Shown here: piece by piece, positions 25,859-34,378 of the stretch
Layout of the letters: every line of letters begins with the position of its first letter
Position numbering within the stretch: position 1 is the stretch's first letter
Origin: Marinomonas posidonica IVIA-Po-181
GTDB taxonomy: Bacteria; Pseudomonadota; Gammaproteobacteria; Pseudomonadales; Marinomonadaceae
NCBI RefSeq assembly: GCF_000214215.1
Contig: NC_015559.1
Coordinates: 620,001 to 684,000, forward strand
Direction: 5' to 3'
Length of the DNA stretch: 64,000 nucleotides
Made by a program: the position numbers and the translations under genes
Notes under the pieces: model-generated
Database searches by the model: none
Seen by the model: the letters and a program-made list of their open reading frames with translations, nothing else
Told to the model about the DNA's origin: nothing

Positions 25859-25951
25859 TGGCTGTTGTTATGGTAGGTCCGAATAAGCCTTCTGAAAGAC
25901 ACGAAGGGCGCGGGCTAAGCTCTCTTTATTCTTTGTTAAGCTTGTTGCTAA

Positions 25952-26154
25952 TATACTGATATTGGAGGGCGAAACTTGCCTCGAATAAAAGAGCGTTATT
26001 CCCACGCTGACCCCTACATGGATGTAGGGGATTAGAGCAACGCATAACCACAAGGATGTGGTGTAGTAGTGCAACCCAGGAGTGGTTGCCGAGGAGCACC
26101 TTGCCGTAGCCAGTGAACTTGTTCGTACCTTCCTTATCCATTTGAGGCTTTTAT
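25952..26154 (+). promoter_or_regulatory. Predicted multi-hairpin RNA leader of greB with GGA loops (CsrA/RsmA-like target)
   Basis: Three perfect hairpins follow one another, each showing GGA in its loop: CCCCTAC-ATGGAT-GTAGGGG (26011-26030), ACCAC-AAGGAT-GTGGT (26047-26062) and GCAACC-CAGGAGT-GGTTGC (26071-26089). Two more GGA occur at 25964 and 26093. ACAAGGATGT and ACATGGATGT match the known CsrA high-affinity consensus. A TATACT -10-like box lies at 25952-25957 with a weak -35 (TTCTTT, 17 bases upstream). No terminator is seen before greB, so I read it as a greB leader, although a free CsrB-like RNA is not excluded. The greB ribosome site (GAGG at 26144-26147) lies after the hairpins. 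Confidence 0.6.
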
Positions 26155-26664
26155 ATGAGTCGTTATCGACCTCCTACTCCACCTAAATCAAATTATATTA
26201 CCTATGAAGGTTCGCAAACATTATTAGCGGAGCTCAAGTACCTTTGGAAAGAAAAGCGTCCAGCAGTGACTGAGTCTGTTCGTGAGGCAGCAGCTCAAGG
26301 GGATAGGTCGGAAAATGCAGAATATATTTATGGAAAAAAACAGCTGCGTGAAATTGATCGTCGAGTGCGTTATCTGGAAAAGCGTTTAGATCATTGTACT
26401 GTGGTCGATAGAATTCCAGATAATCAAGATAGGGTCTTTTTTGGCGCTTGGGTGACCTTGGAAGATGACGAGGGTAAACAAGAATGTTTTCGTATTGTTG
26501 GGCCGGATGAACTGGACCACCACTCTGACTACATTAGTATGGATTCTCCTGTCGCTAAGGCTTTGCTAAAAAAACAGGAAGGGGATGAAGTGATGATTCG
26601 TCGTGCTGAGGGCGAAAAACTGTATTTGATTGATCAGGTAGAGTACCGGCCAGTTAAAATATGA
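26155..26664 (+). CDS. greB: Transcription elongation factor GreB
   Basis: 169-residue factor that enters the RNA polymerase secondary channel and triggers cleavage of backtracked RNA. The N-terminal coiled coil holds the active tip AAAQGDRSENAEYIYGKKQLREIDRRVRYLEKRL near residues 45-78, and the C-terminal FKBP-like domain has VTLEDDEGKQECFRIVGPDE and SPVAKALLKKQEGDEV. YIYGKK..REIDRRVRYL is the GreB rather than GreA form. It has a long structured leader and overlaps the next gene by four bases. Confidence 0.97.
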   Translation: MSRYRPPTPPKSNYITYEGSQTLLAELKYLWKEKRPAVTESVREAAAQGDRSENAEYIYGKKQLREIDRRVRYLEKRLDHCTVVDRIPDNQDRVFFGAWVTLEDDEGKQECFRIVGPDELDHHSDYISMDSPVAKALLKKQEGDEVMIRRAEGEKLYLIDQVEYRPVKI

Positions 26665-27524
26665 CTCTATATTATGGTATGGCGCAATGGCAGCATCCGG
26701 CTTGGGTGGATTGGCTGTATTCTTCTCAACTTCCATCAAGCGAGCGACTCGTTGAGTATTCTAACGTCTTTAACTCGGTAGAAGTTGGTAGTACCTTCTA
26801 TGCGCCAGTTTCTGATCAGCAGTTAATGAGATGGTATCAACAAGTTGGTGACCACTTTCGTTTTAGTTTTAAAGTACCTCAGCAAATATCCCATCAGTTA
26901 CATCAACGACCAATAGAAGATATTTTACGAGACTGGCAAGACTTTCAAACTAAATTGTCGCCACTGAAAAGCAAGTTAGGGGCTACCATGCTACAGCTGC
27001 CGGGGCGTTTAGATGCCAAGTATTTATCTAAGTTATTGATATTACTTAACGCGTGGCAGCTTGATGCCCCGTTGAGTGTTGAAGTTCGCCATTTGGATTT
27101 TTTTGATAAAGACAAGCATGAAACAGTGTTATTACAGGCCTTATTTGAGTGTCAGGTAAATAAAGTCGTCATGGACTCTCGACCAGTATTTTCGACTGAT
27201 GCGTATAATGAGAGTCTACAAGAGGCCCAGCAGAAAAAGCCAAGAGTGCCTTGTCATCCCATTGCGACAGCAAGTCATCCTGTTGTGCGATACGTTGGTC
27301 ATCCTGATTTAGAAACGAATCATTTTTGGTTGGATCAATGGGCGACTAAGTTGAAAGACTGGTTGGGGCAAGGGTTGCAGCCAAGTGTATTTGTGCATTC
27401 ATCCGATAACATTGCGGCACCTACTTTAGCTTCTTGGTTGGATGATAAATTGGTGGCGAATGGTGCGGTGTCGACGAAACAAATTTTATTGCCTGAAAGT
27501 CACGAGCAGATGCCGCTTATTTGA
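26661..27524 (+). CDS. DUF72 (YecE-like) protein
   Basis: 287-residue TIM-barrel-like protein of the DUF72/YecE family; function unknown. The family pattern is visible: YYGMAQWQHPAWVDWLY at the start, EYSNVFNSVEVGSTFYAPVSDQQLMRWYQQVGDHFRFSFKVPQQISHQ near 33-80, and ATMLQLPGRL near 110, with SVEVRHLDFF near 139. It is translationally coupled to greB (ATGA), an arrangement with no known functional reason. Confidence 0.88.
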   Translation: MTLYYGMAQWQHPAWVDWLYSSQLPSSERLVEYSNVFNSVEVGSTFYAPVSDQQLMRWYQQVGDHFRFSFKVPQQISHQLHQRPIEDILRDWQDFQTKLSPLKSKLGATMLQLPGRLDAKYLSKLLILLNAWQLDAPLSVEVRHLDFFDKDKHETVLLQALFECQVNKVVMDSRPVFSTDAYNESLQEAQQKKPRVPCHPIATASHPVVRYVGHPDLETNHFWLDQWATKLKDWLGQGLQPSVFVHSSDNIAAPTLASWLDDKLVANGAVSTKQILLPESHEQMPLI

Positions 27525-27594
27525 TGGCTGGATAGTCAAATAATTGATCAATAATGGTTAGATACGTAAAAGTAGTAAATACAAAGGGAGGGTT

Positions 27595-27903
27595 ATGTAT
27601 TCACTCGTATTCTATGTGCCCGCGAGTCATTTAGAGCAGGTAAAGTCAGCGGTGTTTGAGGCGGGCGCAGGTCGAGTTGGAGCCTATGAGGCTTGCTGCT
27701 GGCAAACCTTAGGGCAAGGGCAATTTCGACCTGTATCAGGCGCTCAGCCATTTATTGGTGAGGTTGGACAGGTTGAGCTAGTAGAAGAATATCGGGTGGA
27801 GATGGTCATGCTTTATGAATACAAAGAAGCAGTAGTGGCCGCTTTGCGTTTAGCGCATCCCTATGAAGAGGTGGCTTATCATTTGAATCGAATTGAATCT
27901 TGA
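27595..27903 (+). CDS. NIF3-like/YqfO-type small protein
   Basis: 102 residues forming the CutA-like ferredoxin fold that occurs as the inserted domain of NIF3/YqfO proteins: VFYVPASHLEQVKSAVFEAGAGRVGAYEACCWQTLGQGQFRPVSGAQPFIG, VEEYRVEMV and AHPYEEVAYHLNRI are the family blocks. The stand-alone form is common in gammaproteobacteria; function is unknown. GGGAGG precedes the ATG. Confidence 0.88.
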   Translation: MYSLVFYVPASHLEQVKSAVFEAGAGRVGAYEACCWQTLGQGQFRPVSGAQPFIGEVGQVELVEEYRVEMVMLYEYKEAVVAALRLAHPYEEVAYHLNRIES

Positions 27904-27912
27904 GGCGTCTGT

Positions 27913-28458
27913 TTAATCTGGGACAGAGTTAAACAGTATGACGTCTTCGTGAAAACCGTATTGTCCTTTTTTGTGATCCTCAATAAAACATTCCAGTGTT
28001 TTCGTCACGCTGCTAAAAGCCAATTCCTCCCATGGAATGTCTTTTAAATCGAAGAGAGCCACTTCAGAGCTTTCTTCTGTTGGGTGGAAGTCGTCTTTTT
28101 CCAGTTCGGCAATATAGAAAAGATGCACCTGATTGATTCTGGGGATGCTGATCATGCTGAAGGCTTGCTGACATTTGGCCACAGACCCGGATTCTTCTAA
28201 TGTCTCGCGAAGGGCGCCTTCACTGGTGGTTTCTTGATTTTCCATGAAGCCGGCTGGTAAGGTCCAAAATCCAAATTGTGGCTCAATGTTGCGACGGCAT
28301 AGGAGAATTTTGCCTTGATAAAGAGGAATGGTGCCTGTGATCAGTCTCGGGTTGTCATAATCAATGTGAGCGCAATTCGGACAAACTGCTCGTGTGCGGT
28401 TATCACCTTGTGGGATGGCCATCTCAACTTGGTGACCACATTTGGGGCAGTATCTCAT
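27913..28458 (-). CDS. Nudix hydrolase with N-terminal zinc ribbon
   Basis: 181 residues. The N-terminus is a zinc ribbon (YCPKCGH then CPNCAHIDYDNPR), followed by a Nudix domain with box GFMENQETTSEGALRETLEESG near residues 70-91. It resembles NudC-like short proteins but lacks the SQPWPFP block, so NAD pyrophosphatase activity should not be assumed; ADP-ribose or a nucleotide sugar are possible substrates. It is convergent with the NIF3-like gene and 10 bp after the CorB-like gene on its own strand. Confidence 0.85.
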   Translation of the reverse strand: MRYCPKCGHQVEMAIPQGDNRTRAVCPNCAHIDYDNPRLITGTIPLYQGKILLCRRNIEPQFGFWTLPAGFMENQETTSEGALRETLEESGSVAKCQQAFSMISIPRINQVHLFYIAELEKDDFHPTEESSEVALFDLKDIPWEELAFSSVTKTLECFIEDHKKGQYGFHEDVILFNSVPD

Positions 28459-28468
28459 GACGTATCCT

Positions 28469-29725
28469 TTACCGCTTTAATTGAAGTTTGGCGAATTTCA
28501 CAACCTTGTCTTCGATTTCTTGGATTTCAATTTGGTAATGGTCTACCCAAAGGCTGATAGGGTGCTCAGGGATAAACTCAAGTGTTTCTATGATCAAACC
28601 GTTTAGGGTTTTTGGTCCGTCTGTTGGTAAGTGCCACTCAAGCGCTTTATTGATCTCTCGAATGTGAGTGGAGCCTTCGATGCGGAATGATCCATCATCC
28701 AGTGTTTGAATTTCTTCTTCTTCGTCTTGAGTCGGTGGGGTGAACTCACCAACGATTTCTTCAAGAACGTCTTCTAATGCTGCTATACCTTGAACATCAC
28801 CGTATTCGTCGACCACGATCCCCATCTGTTGATGGTCTTTCTGAAAGTTAAGTAGAACCGTGTTGAGCGAAGTGCTTTCTGGAATAAAGTAAGGTTCAAC
28901 TGTGGCTTTTAGTAATGCGGCTTTGGATGGTGTTGGATCGCGTAAGAACATGGCTGCGTGGCGAGCATGCAGAATGCCAATGACCTTGTTAATTTCACCA
29001 TTGTAGACGGGCATGCGAGTGTGACGGGTTTGACAGATTTGCTCAATGATCTCTTCAATAGAGTCTTCAATGTCGATGCCGACGACTTCATTGCGTGGAA
29101 TCATGATGTCTTCTACAGAGACTTTTTCCAAATCTAGGATAGAGATCAGCATGTCTTGGTGAGCCGCTGGGATCAGGCCACTGGCTTCATTAACCACGGT
29201 TCTCAATTCTTCTGAGTCTAAGGTGTCTTGATTGCTATGATGAGCTTGCACACCGATGAGTCTAAGTAGGCCGTTTGACAACGCATTTACCAAGACTACT
29301 AATGGGTAAAGCGCTTTAAGTAAAATGCCAAGTACCCAAGAGGCAGGAAAGGCAATTTTTTCAGGGTGGATGGCGGCGAGGGTTTTTGGTGTGACCTCAG
29401 CAAAGATTAGTATAACAAGTGTTAATACTGCTGTGGCGATGGCAACACCAGCGTCTCCCCAAATGCGAACAGCAATAATGGTCGCAATAGCAGATGCCAA
29501 TATGTTAACAAAGTTATTCCCAATCAGGATGACGCCAATGAGTCGATCTGGGCGTTCGAGTAGGGTTTGTACTTTTGTGGCTGAGCGATTCTTATTTTTG
29601 ACCAGATGCTTGAGTCGATACTTATTAATCGACAGCATGCCTGTTTCAGAGCTGGAGAAGAATGCGGATAATAAAATTAGACAAAAAAGTATGCCACCAA
29701 GAACGCCTAAGGGTGCTTCGTTCAA
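28469..29725 (-). CDS. corB: CorB/HlyC-CorC family (CNNM-type) magnesium transport protein
   Basis: Inner-membrane protein (418 aa) of the DUF21-CBS-CBS-transporter-associated domain type, linked to magnesium or cobalt efflux. The DUF21 part has ILLSAFFSSSETGMLSINKYRLKHL near 17-42 and several helices; the CBS pair starts at VEDIMIPRNEVVGIDIEDS near 210, and the C-terminal domain has DGSFRIEGSTHIREINKAL. The start appears to be TTG at 29725 with GAGGCGA upstream. Its place beside ypjD and ffh is conserved in gammaproteobacteria. Confidence 0.88.
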   Translation of the reverse strand: MNEAPLGVLGGILFCLILLSAFFSSSETGMLSINKYRLKHLVKNKNRSATKVQTLLERPDRLIGVILIGNNFVNILASAIATIIAVRIWGDAGVAIATAVLTLVILIFAEVTPKTLAAIHPEKIAFPASWVLGILLKALYPLVVLVNALSNGLLRLIGVQAHHSNQDTLDSEELRTVVNEASGLIPAAHQDMLISILDLEKVSVEDIMIPRNEVVGIDIEDSIEEIIEQICQTRHTRMPVYNGEINKVIGILHARHAAMFLRDPTPSKAALLKATVEPYFIPESTSLNTVLLNFQKDHQQMGIVVDEYGDVQGIAALEDVLEEIVGEFTPPTQDEEEEIQTLDDGSFRIEGSTHIREINKALEWHLPTDGPKTLNGLIIETLEFIPEHPISLWVDHYQIEIQEIEDKVVKFAKLQLKR

Positions 29726-29808
29726 AAAGGGATCGCCTCAATAATTTAGATTATGGAATTATTAGTTCTTACGAACCGACTGTCAAACATACTTTGTGAA
29801 TTCAGCCA

Positions 29809-30576
29809 TTATTGCAATAGGATTTGCAACGCGATACGACTACCAAAGTAACCAAGCATTAATAAGAAGAAGCCGCTAAGGGTTAGTTTGACGGCTAATT
29901 GCCCACGCCAGCCTGCTATATGTCGACCAAGTAGCAGTCCTGCGAATACAAACCAAGAGGCTATGGTAAAAAAGGTTTTATGTACTAGATGTTGGGCAAA
30001 CATATCTTCTATAAAGTAGAAGCCAGTCAGTATGGTGATGGTCAGTAAAATAAAAGCGGCCCAAATGAATTCAAACATCAGGCTTTCTAATACCTGTAGT
30101 GGTGGGACCCGTAGCAGTTGTTTAAGTTTGTGGTGTTTAAGCTGATATTCTTGCATTGCCAGTAAAATGCCGACACCACAAGCCGTAGCGAATAGACTGT
30201 ATGCGACAGAGGCGATGATGATGTGAGCGCTGGTACCCCATGAATTGCTGTGAAGTTGCTTCAAATCCCAAGGTTCGATGGCGTTGAGTGCTAAAATAAT
30301 GGCACTAAGAGGGAATGCCGTCCCGATTAATAGAGACAAATCTTTGTCACGATTGCTAAACCACAGCAAGGTGTTGCCAATTAAGGCGATTAATAAACCA
30401 ATGGTTAAAAAATTGAAGCCATCGCGGTTAAGCAATAATTGCATCAATGAGAAGGTGTGTGTCGCAACGGCAAGTGCGCCAATCAGCTGTGTGAAGCGGT
30501 TGTTTGGGCGAAAAAAGTAAACCGCACCAGCAATTAAGCAGGCAGTGCAAGCTAACCAAAGCGATATTTGAGTCAT
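29809..30576 (-). CDS. YpjD-like CcsA-family inner-membrane protein
   Basis: 255 residues with about eight transmembrane helices. The region SAHIIIASVAYSLFATACGVGILLAMQEYQLK near 115-147 and HLVHKTFFTIASWFVFAGLLLGRHIAGWRG near 195-225 resemble the CcsA/CcmC cytochrome c assembly family, with the conserved histidines, but the tryptophan-rich heme motif of true CcsA is reduced. In E. coli ypjD, corB and ffh lie together as here. Its role is not established; a heme or ion-transport link is possible. Confidence 0.85.
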   Translation of the reverse strand: MTQISLWLACTACLIAGAVYFFRPNNRFTQLIGALAVATHTFSLMQLLLNRDGFNFLTIGLLIALIGNTLLWFSNRDKDLSLLIGTAFPLSAIILALNAIEPWDLKQLHSNSWGTSAHIIIASVAYSLFATACGVGILLAMQEYQLKHHKLKQLLRVPPLQVLESLMFEFIWAAFILLTITILTGFYFIEDMFAQHLVHKTFFTIASWFVFAGLLLGRHIAGWRGQLAVKLTLSGFFLLMLGYFGSRIALQILLQ

Positions 30577-30627
30577 GAACTAGGATGTCCGCTTAGTAAA
30601 GGTATAGGGTGATAATCATTTATCCGT

Positions 30628-30633
30628 TATAAT
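30628..30633 (+). promoter_or_regulatory. Possible -10 element for ffh
   Basis: A perfect TATAAT lies about 73 bases before the ffh ATG in the divergent region between ypjD and ffh. The -35 region is poor (ATAGGG-like), so this is only a partial promoter match. Confidence 0.4.
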
Positions 30634-30705
30634 AAAACCAATTTCACCTTGGATAAACTGATAGTGTCAGTTTTTTTCCATTTTTGAGCCAAATTTGAGG
30701 GCAAT

Positions 30706-32085
30706 ATGTTCGACAATTTATCAGAACGCTTAACTTCCTCCCTTGACCGAATTCGAGGAAGAGCCAAATTAACCGAAGACAATATTAAAGATGTGTTGCG
30801 TGAAGTGCGCATGGCGTTGTTAGAAGCCGATGTGGCGCTTCCTGTTGTCAAAGACTTTATCGCGGCCGTAAAAGAGCGGGCCGTTGGTACGGAAGTCTCG
30901 AAAAGTTTGAGTCCTGGACAGGTTTTCTTAAAGATCGTTAAGCAGGAACTGGAAACGGTCATGGGTCAGGCCAATGATGGTTTGAACCTTCGTGTTGCTC
31001 GTCCTGCGGTGATTTTGATGGCGGGTTTGCAAGGGGCGGGTAAAACTACTTCGACTGCAAAACTGGCAAAGTATTTAAAGGAACGTGAGAAGAAATCAGT
31101 TTCTGTTGTCAGTGCCGACGTTTATCGCCCAGCGGCGATTAAACAGTTGGAAACTTTGGCAAGTGAAATCGATGTGGATTTTATCCCCAGTGATCTGACG
31201 CAAAAACCAATCGACATTGTGAATAATGCGATTGATTACGCTAAGAAAGCTCATAAAGACGTTGTCATTGTCGATACTGCAGGTCGTTTGGCGATTGATG
31301 AAGCCATGATGGCTGAGATTAAATCGCTCCATGAAGCGATCAATCCAATTGAGACCTTGTTTGTCGTGGATGCCATGACGGGTCAAGATGCCGCGAATAC
31401 AGCTAAGGCATTTGGTGATGTATTACCACTGACTGGTGTCGTTCTGACGAAAACAGATGGTGATGCTCGTGGTGGTGCGGCTTTATCTGTGCGTCATATC
31501 ACCGGCAAACCGATTAAGTTTTTGGGTGTGGGGGAAAAAACCGATGCCTTAGAGCCTTTCCATCCAGATCGTCTGGCATCTCGTATTCTAGGCATGGGCG
31601 ACATGTTGTCCTTGATCGAGGAGGCTGAGCAGAAGATAGATAAAGACAAAGCCGAAAAACTTGCTGGAAAGTTAAAGAAAGGCAAAGGTTTTGATTTAGA
31701 AGACTTTAAAGAACAGCTTCAGCAAATGAAAAACATGGGCGGAATGAGTTCTATGTTGGATAAGCTACCGGGCATGGGGCAGTTGGGTAATATTCAAGAT
31801 CAAGTGGACGACAAGATGTTTGTGCGTATGGAGGCATTAATCAATTCCATGACACCAGCGGAACGTCGTAATCCGGATGTGATAAATGGTTCCCGTAAGA
31901 AACGTATTTCTACTGGGGCTGGCTTGCAAATCCAAGATCTGAATCGATTATTGAAACAGCATAAACAGATGCAAAAAATGATGAAGAAATTCAGCAGCAA
32001 AGGCGGCATGAAAAAAATGATGCGCGGACTGGGTGGTATGATGCCTGGTGGCCTTCCTGGTGGCGGTGGATTTCCTAAGCTGTAG
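30706..32085 (+). CDS. ffh: Signal recognition particle GTPase Ffh
   Basis: 459-residue SRP protein that binds 4.5S RNA and signal peptides and targets nascent inner-membrane proteins with FtsY. The N domain comes first, then the G domain with GLQGAGKTTSTAKLA near 107, DTAGRLAIDE near 190, TKTDGDARGGAALS near 247. The M domain after residue 300 is rich in Met and Gly (KNMGGMSSMLDKLPGMG, QMQKMMKKFSSKGGMKKMMRGL) and has the RRNPDVINGSRKKRIS RNA-binding helix. It is divergent from ypjD-corB and followed by its own terminator before rpsP. Confidence 0.98.
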   Translation: MFDNLSERLTSSLDRIRGRAKLTEDNIKDVLREVRMALLEADVALPVVKDFIAAVKERAVGTEVSKSLSPGQVFLKIVKQELETVMGQANDGLNLRVARPAVILMAGLQGAGKTTSTAKLAKYLKEREKKSVSVVSADVYRPAAIKQLETLASEIDVDFIPSDLTQKPIDIVNNAIDYAKKAHKDVVIVDTAGRLAIDEAMMAEIKSLHEAINPIETLFVVDAMTGQDAANTAKAFGDVLPLTGVVLTKTDGDARGGAALSVRHITGKPIKFLGVGEKTDALEPFHPDRLASRILGMGDMLSLIEEAEQKIDKDKAEKLAGKLKKGKGFDLEDFKEQLQQMKNMGGMSSMLDKLPGMGQLGNIQDQVDDKMFVRMEALINSMTPAERRNPDVINGSRKKRISTGAGLQIQDLNRLLKQHKQMQKMMKKFSSKGGMKKMMRGLGGMMPGGLPGGGGFPKL

Positions 32086-32136
32086 CACTATTTGGTTGTT
32101 TTTATTGGCATTAGCAAAAAAAGTGCCGATTTAATT

Positions 32137-32167
32137 GAAAGGGCGAGCAATTCGCCCTTTCGTTTTT
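32137..32167 (+). terminator. Rho-independent terminator between ffh and rpsP
   Basis: A perfect 10-bp stem (GAAAGGGCGA with TCGCCCTTTC), a 5-base loop and a T run. Confidence 0.9.
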
Positions 32168-32262
32168 CTAGTTTATCGACTAGAATATGCCGCCTTCTTG
32201 TAGTATGAGTCAAAAGTCGACTCGGCAAGAGGTGTTTCGTTAAGCAATAAGGAACCAATCAT

Positions 32263-32511
32263 ATGGTAACTATTCGTCTTTCTCGTGGTGGCTCTAAGAA
32301 GCGCCCATTCTATCACTTGAACGTGGCTGATAGCCGTCGTGCTCGTGATGGTCGTTATATCGAGCGCTTGGGTTTCTTTAATCCTGTTGCTCGTGGTCAA
32401 GAAGAACGTTTGCGCGTTGATTTAGATCGTGTAAATCACTGGGTTAGCCAAGGCGCTCAGCTATCTGACCGTGCTGCTCAGCTTGTTAAAGAAGCTAGCA
32501 AAAACGCTTAA
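32263..32511 (+). CDS. rpsP: 30S ribosomal protein S16
   Basis: 82 residues; [41 protein letters not shown] is the canonical S16 beginning, and [24 protein letters not shown] the usual helix. First gene of the conserved rpsP-rimM-trmD-rplS operon; AAGGA precedes the ATG. Confidence 0.98.
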   Translation: MVTIRLSRGGSKKRPFYHLNVADSRRARDGRYIERLGFFNPVARGQEERLRVDLDRVNHWVSQGAQLSDRAAQLVKEASKNA

Positions 32512-32526
32512 TACAGAGGTAGTGTT

Positions 32527-33072
32527 ATGTCTAAATTAAAGCAAGCGGCCGCTCCTGAGCAAGCCCTTGTGGTTGGACGCATTACATCTGTTTATGGTGT
32601 TAAAGGGTGGGTGAAGTTGTATTCACACACCGAGCCAATGCAGGGAATCTTTGATTACAAGCATTGGTGGTTGAAAACCCCAAGTGGGTGGAAAACCGTA
32701 GAGTTAAGCCAAGGTCGCTTGCAAGGGCGAGGTTTGGTGGCATCGGTGAATGGCTATAACGACAGAGATCAAGTTAAAGATATTTGTGGTTTGGATATTT
32801 ACATTGATGCGCAGGATCTTCCTGAGCTAGATGACGGTGATTATTACTGGAGTCAGCTAGAGGATCTGAGGGTAATTACCAAAGAGGGTGTCCTCTTAGG
32901 GAAGGTTTCTCAACTTATGGAAACCGGTGCGAATGATGTTGTGGTTGTCCGTGCGTGTGAAGGCAGTTTTGATCGTGAAGAACGCCTGATTCCTTACGTG
33001 CCAGAGACTTATGTTCTAAACATTGATTTGGAACAGAAGGAAATGGTCGTCGATTGGGATCCGGAATTTTAA
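32527..33072 (+). CDS. rimM: Ribosome maturation factor RimM
   Basis: 181 residues; assists assembly of the 30S head and binds S19. VVGRITSVYGVKGWVKLYSHTEP near residue 15 is the RimM signature, and the C-terminal PRC-barrel has DYYWSQLEDLRVITKEGVLLGKVSQLMETGANDVVVV and RLIPYVPETYVLNID. It lies 15 bp after rpsP. Confidence 0.97.
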   Translation: MSKLKQAAAPEQALVVGRITSVYGVKGWVKLYSHTEPMQGIFDYKHWWLKTPSGWKTVELSQGRLQGRGLVASVNGYNDRDQVKDICGLDIYIDAQDLPELDDGDYYWSQLEDLRVITKEGVLLGKVSQLMETGANDVVVVRACEGSFDREERLIPYVPETYVLNIDLEQKEMVVDWDPEF

Positions 33073-33093
33073 CTAATAAGCTGAGGTTATCAC

Positions 33094-33846
33094 GTGAAGG
33101 TAAGCGTTATATCGCTCTTTCCGGAAATGTTTCAAGCCATTACCCAGTACGGTGTAACGGGCAGAGCCATTAAATCTGGGTTGGTTGAGGTGGATTACAT
33201 TAATCCCCGCGATTTTACTCAGGATAAACATAAGACTGTGGATGACCGACCTTATGGTGGTGGTCCTGGGATGTTGATGAAAGTTCAACCTCTCAAAGAT
33301 GCGATTGAGTGCGCTAAGCAAAAAGTGCCCAACGCAAAAGTTATTTTTTTATCCCCTCAAGGGCGTACACTGACGCAAGAAGGTGTGCAACAGCTTGCTA
33401 AACAAGCAGAATTTATTCTGGTAGCAGGTCGTTATGAAGGCGTCGATGAGCGTTTGATTCAATCTGAGATTGATGAAGAATGGTCGATCGGTGATTTTGT
33501 CCTAAGTGGTGGTGAGTTGCCGGCTATGGTGCTTATGGATTCTGTCTTTCGGATGGTGCCAGGAGTATTAGGAAAGCAGGCTTCAGCAGAAGAAGATTCG
33601 TTTGCTGATGGCTTGTTGGATTGTCCGCATTATACTCGCCCTGAAGTGCTTAACGGTGAGCCTGTGCCACCGGTACTACTTAGCGGCAACCATGAGGAGA
33701 TAAGGCGCTGGCGATTAAAGCAGAAGCTCGGAAGAACTTGGCAACGCCGGCCAGACCTTTTGCAGAACCTTGAGTTGGACAAGGAACAGCAGAAGTTGTT
33801 AGAAGAGTTTATTCGCGAAACTGAAGATTCAACCTCGGCAGAGTAG
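33094..33846 (+). CDS. trmD: tRNA (guanine37-N1)-methyltransferase TrmD
   Basis: 250 residues; methylates G37 in tRNAs reading CNN codons such as the tRNA-Pro found in this window. The trefoil-knot motifs are [17 protein letters not shown] and [37 protein letters not shown], with RPYGGGPGM near 55 and DCPHYTRPE near 190. The start is GTG at 33094, with GAGG about 10 bases upstream. The family beginning [13 protein letters not shown] fits this start. Confidence 0.98.
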   Translation: MKVSVISLFPEMFQAITQYGVTGRAIKSGLVEVDYINPRDFTQDKHKTVDDRPYGGGPGMLMKVQPLKDAIECAKQKVPNAKVIFLSPQGRTLTQEGVQQLAKQAEFILVAGRYEGVDERLIQSEIDEEWSIGDFVLSGGELPAMVLMDSVFRMVPGVLGKQASAEEDSFADGLLDCPHYTRPEVLNGEPVPPVLLSGNHEEIRRWRLKQKLGRTWQRRPDLLQNLELDKEQQKLLEEFIRETEDSTSAE

Positions 33847-33915
33847 GAATTGCGAGCTTATCAGATAGAAGAACCTTCGAACTGATAAGAAACCATATTA
33901 TTAGGAGTCACATCC

Positions 33916-34278
33916 ATGAGTAATAAAACTAAACTGATTCAGCAATTAGAAGCTGAACAGATGACAAAAGAAATCCCAGCATTTGGTCCTGGTGATACTG
34001 TTGTCGTTCAAGTTAAAGTTAAAGAAGGTTCACGCGAGCGTCTACAGGCCTATGAAGGTGTTGTAATCTCTAAGCGTAACCGTGGTCTAAACTCAGCATT
34101 TACTGTTCGTAAAATTTCGAGCGGTGTTGGTGTTGAGCGTGCTTTCCAAACTTACAGCCCATTGGTTGAGAGTGTTGAAGTGAAACGCCGCGGTGACGTG
34201 CGTCAAGCTAAGATCTACTACCTACGCGAGCGTTCTGGTAAATCTGCACGTATTAAAGAGAAGTTGGCTAAACGCTAA
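33916..34278 (+). CDS. rplS: 50S ribosomal protein L19
   Basis: 120 residues; [60 protein letters not shown] and [19 protein letters not shown] are diagnostic. Last gene of the rpsP operon, followed by a terminator. Confidence 0.98.
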   Translation: MSNKTKLIQQLEAEQMTKEIPAFGPGDTVVVQVKVKEGSRERLQAYEGVVISKRNRGLNSAFTVRKISSGVGVERAFQTYSPLVESVEVKRRGDVRQAKIYYLRERSGKSARIKEKLAKR

Positions 34279-34291
34279 TTTTTCTTCCTTA

Positions 34292-34318
34292 AAAAGGCGA
34301 CGTAAGTCGCCTTTTTTG
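34292..34318 (+). terminator. Rho-independent terminator after rplS
   Basis: A perfect 11-bp stem (AAAAAGGCGAC with GTCGCCTTTTT) with loop GTAA and a T run. Confidence 0.92.
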
Positions 34319-34378
34319 TGGAACTAACTCCCTTTCGTATGGCCTAATAGAGACTATTCATTTGTCTTTGAGGTTTTC

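Noticed and set aside
25868-26141. Minus-strand ORFs of 68 and 71 residues before greB
   Set aside because: They arise from the hairpin array; composition is not protein-like and they lack ribosome sites.
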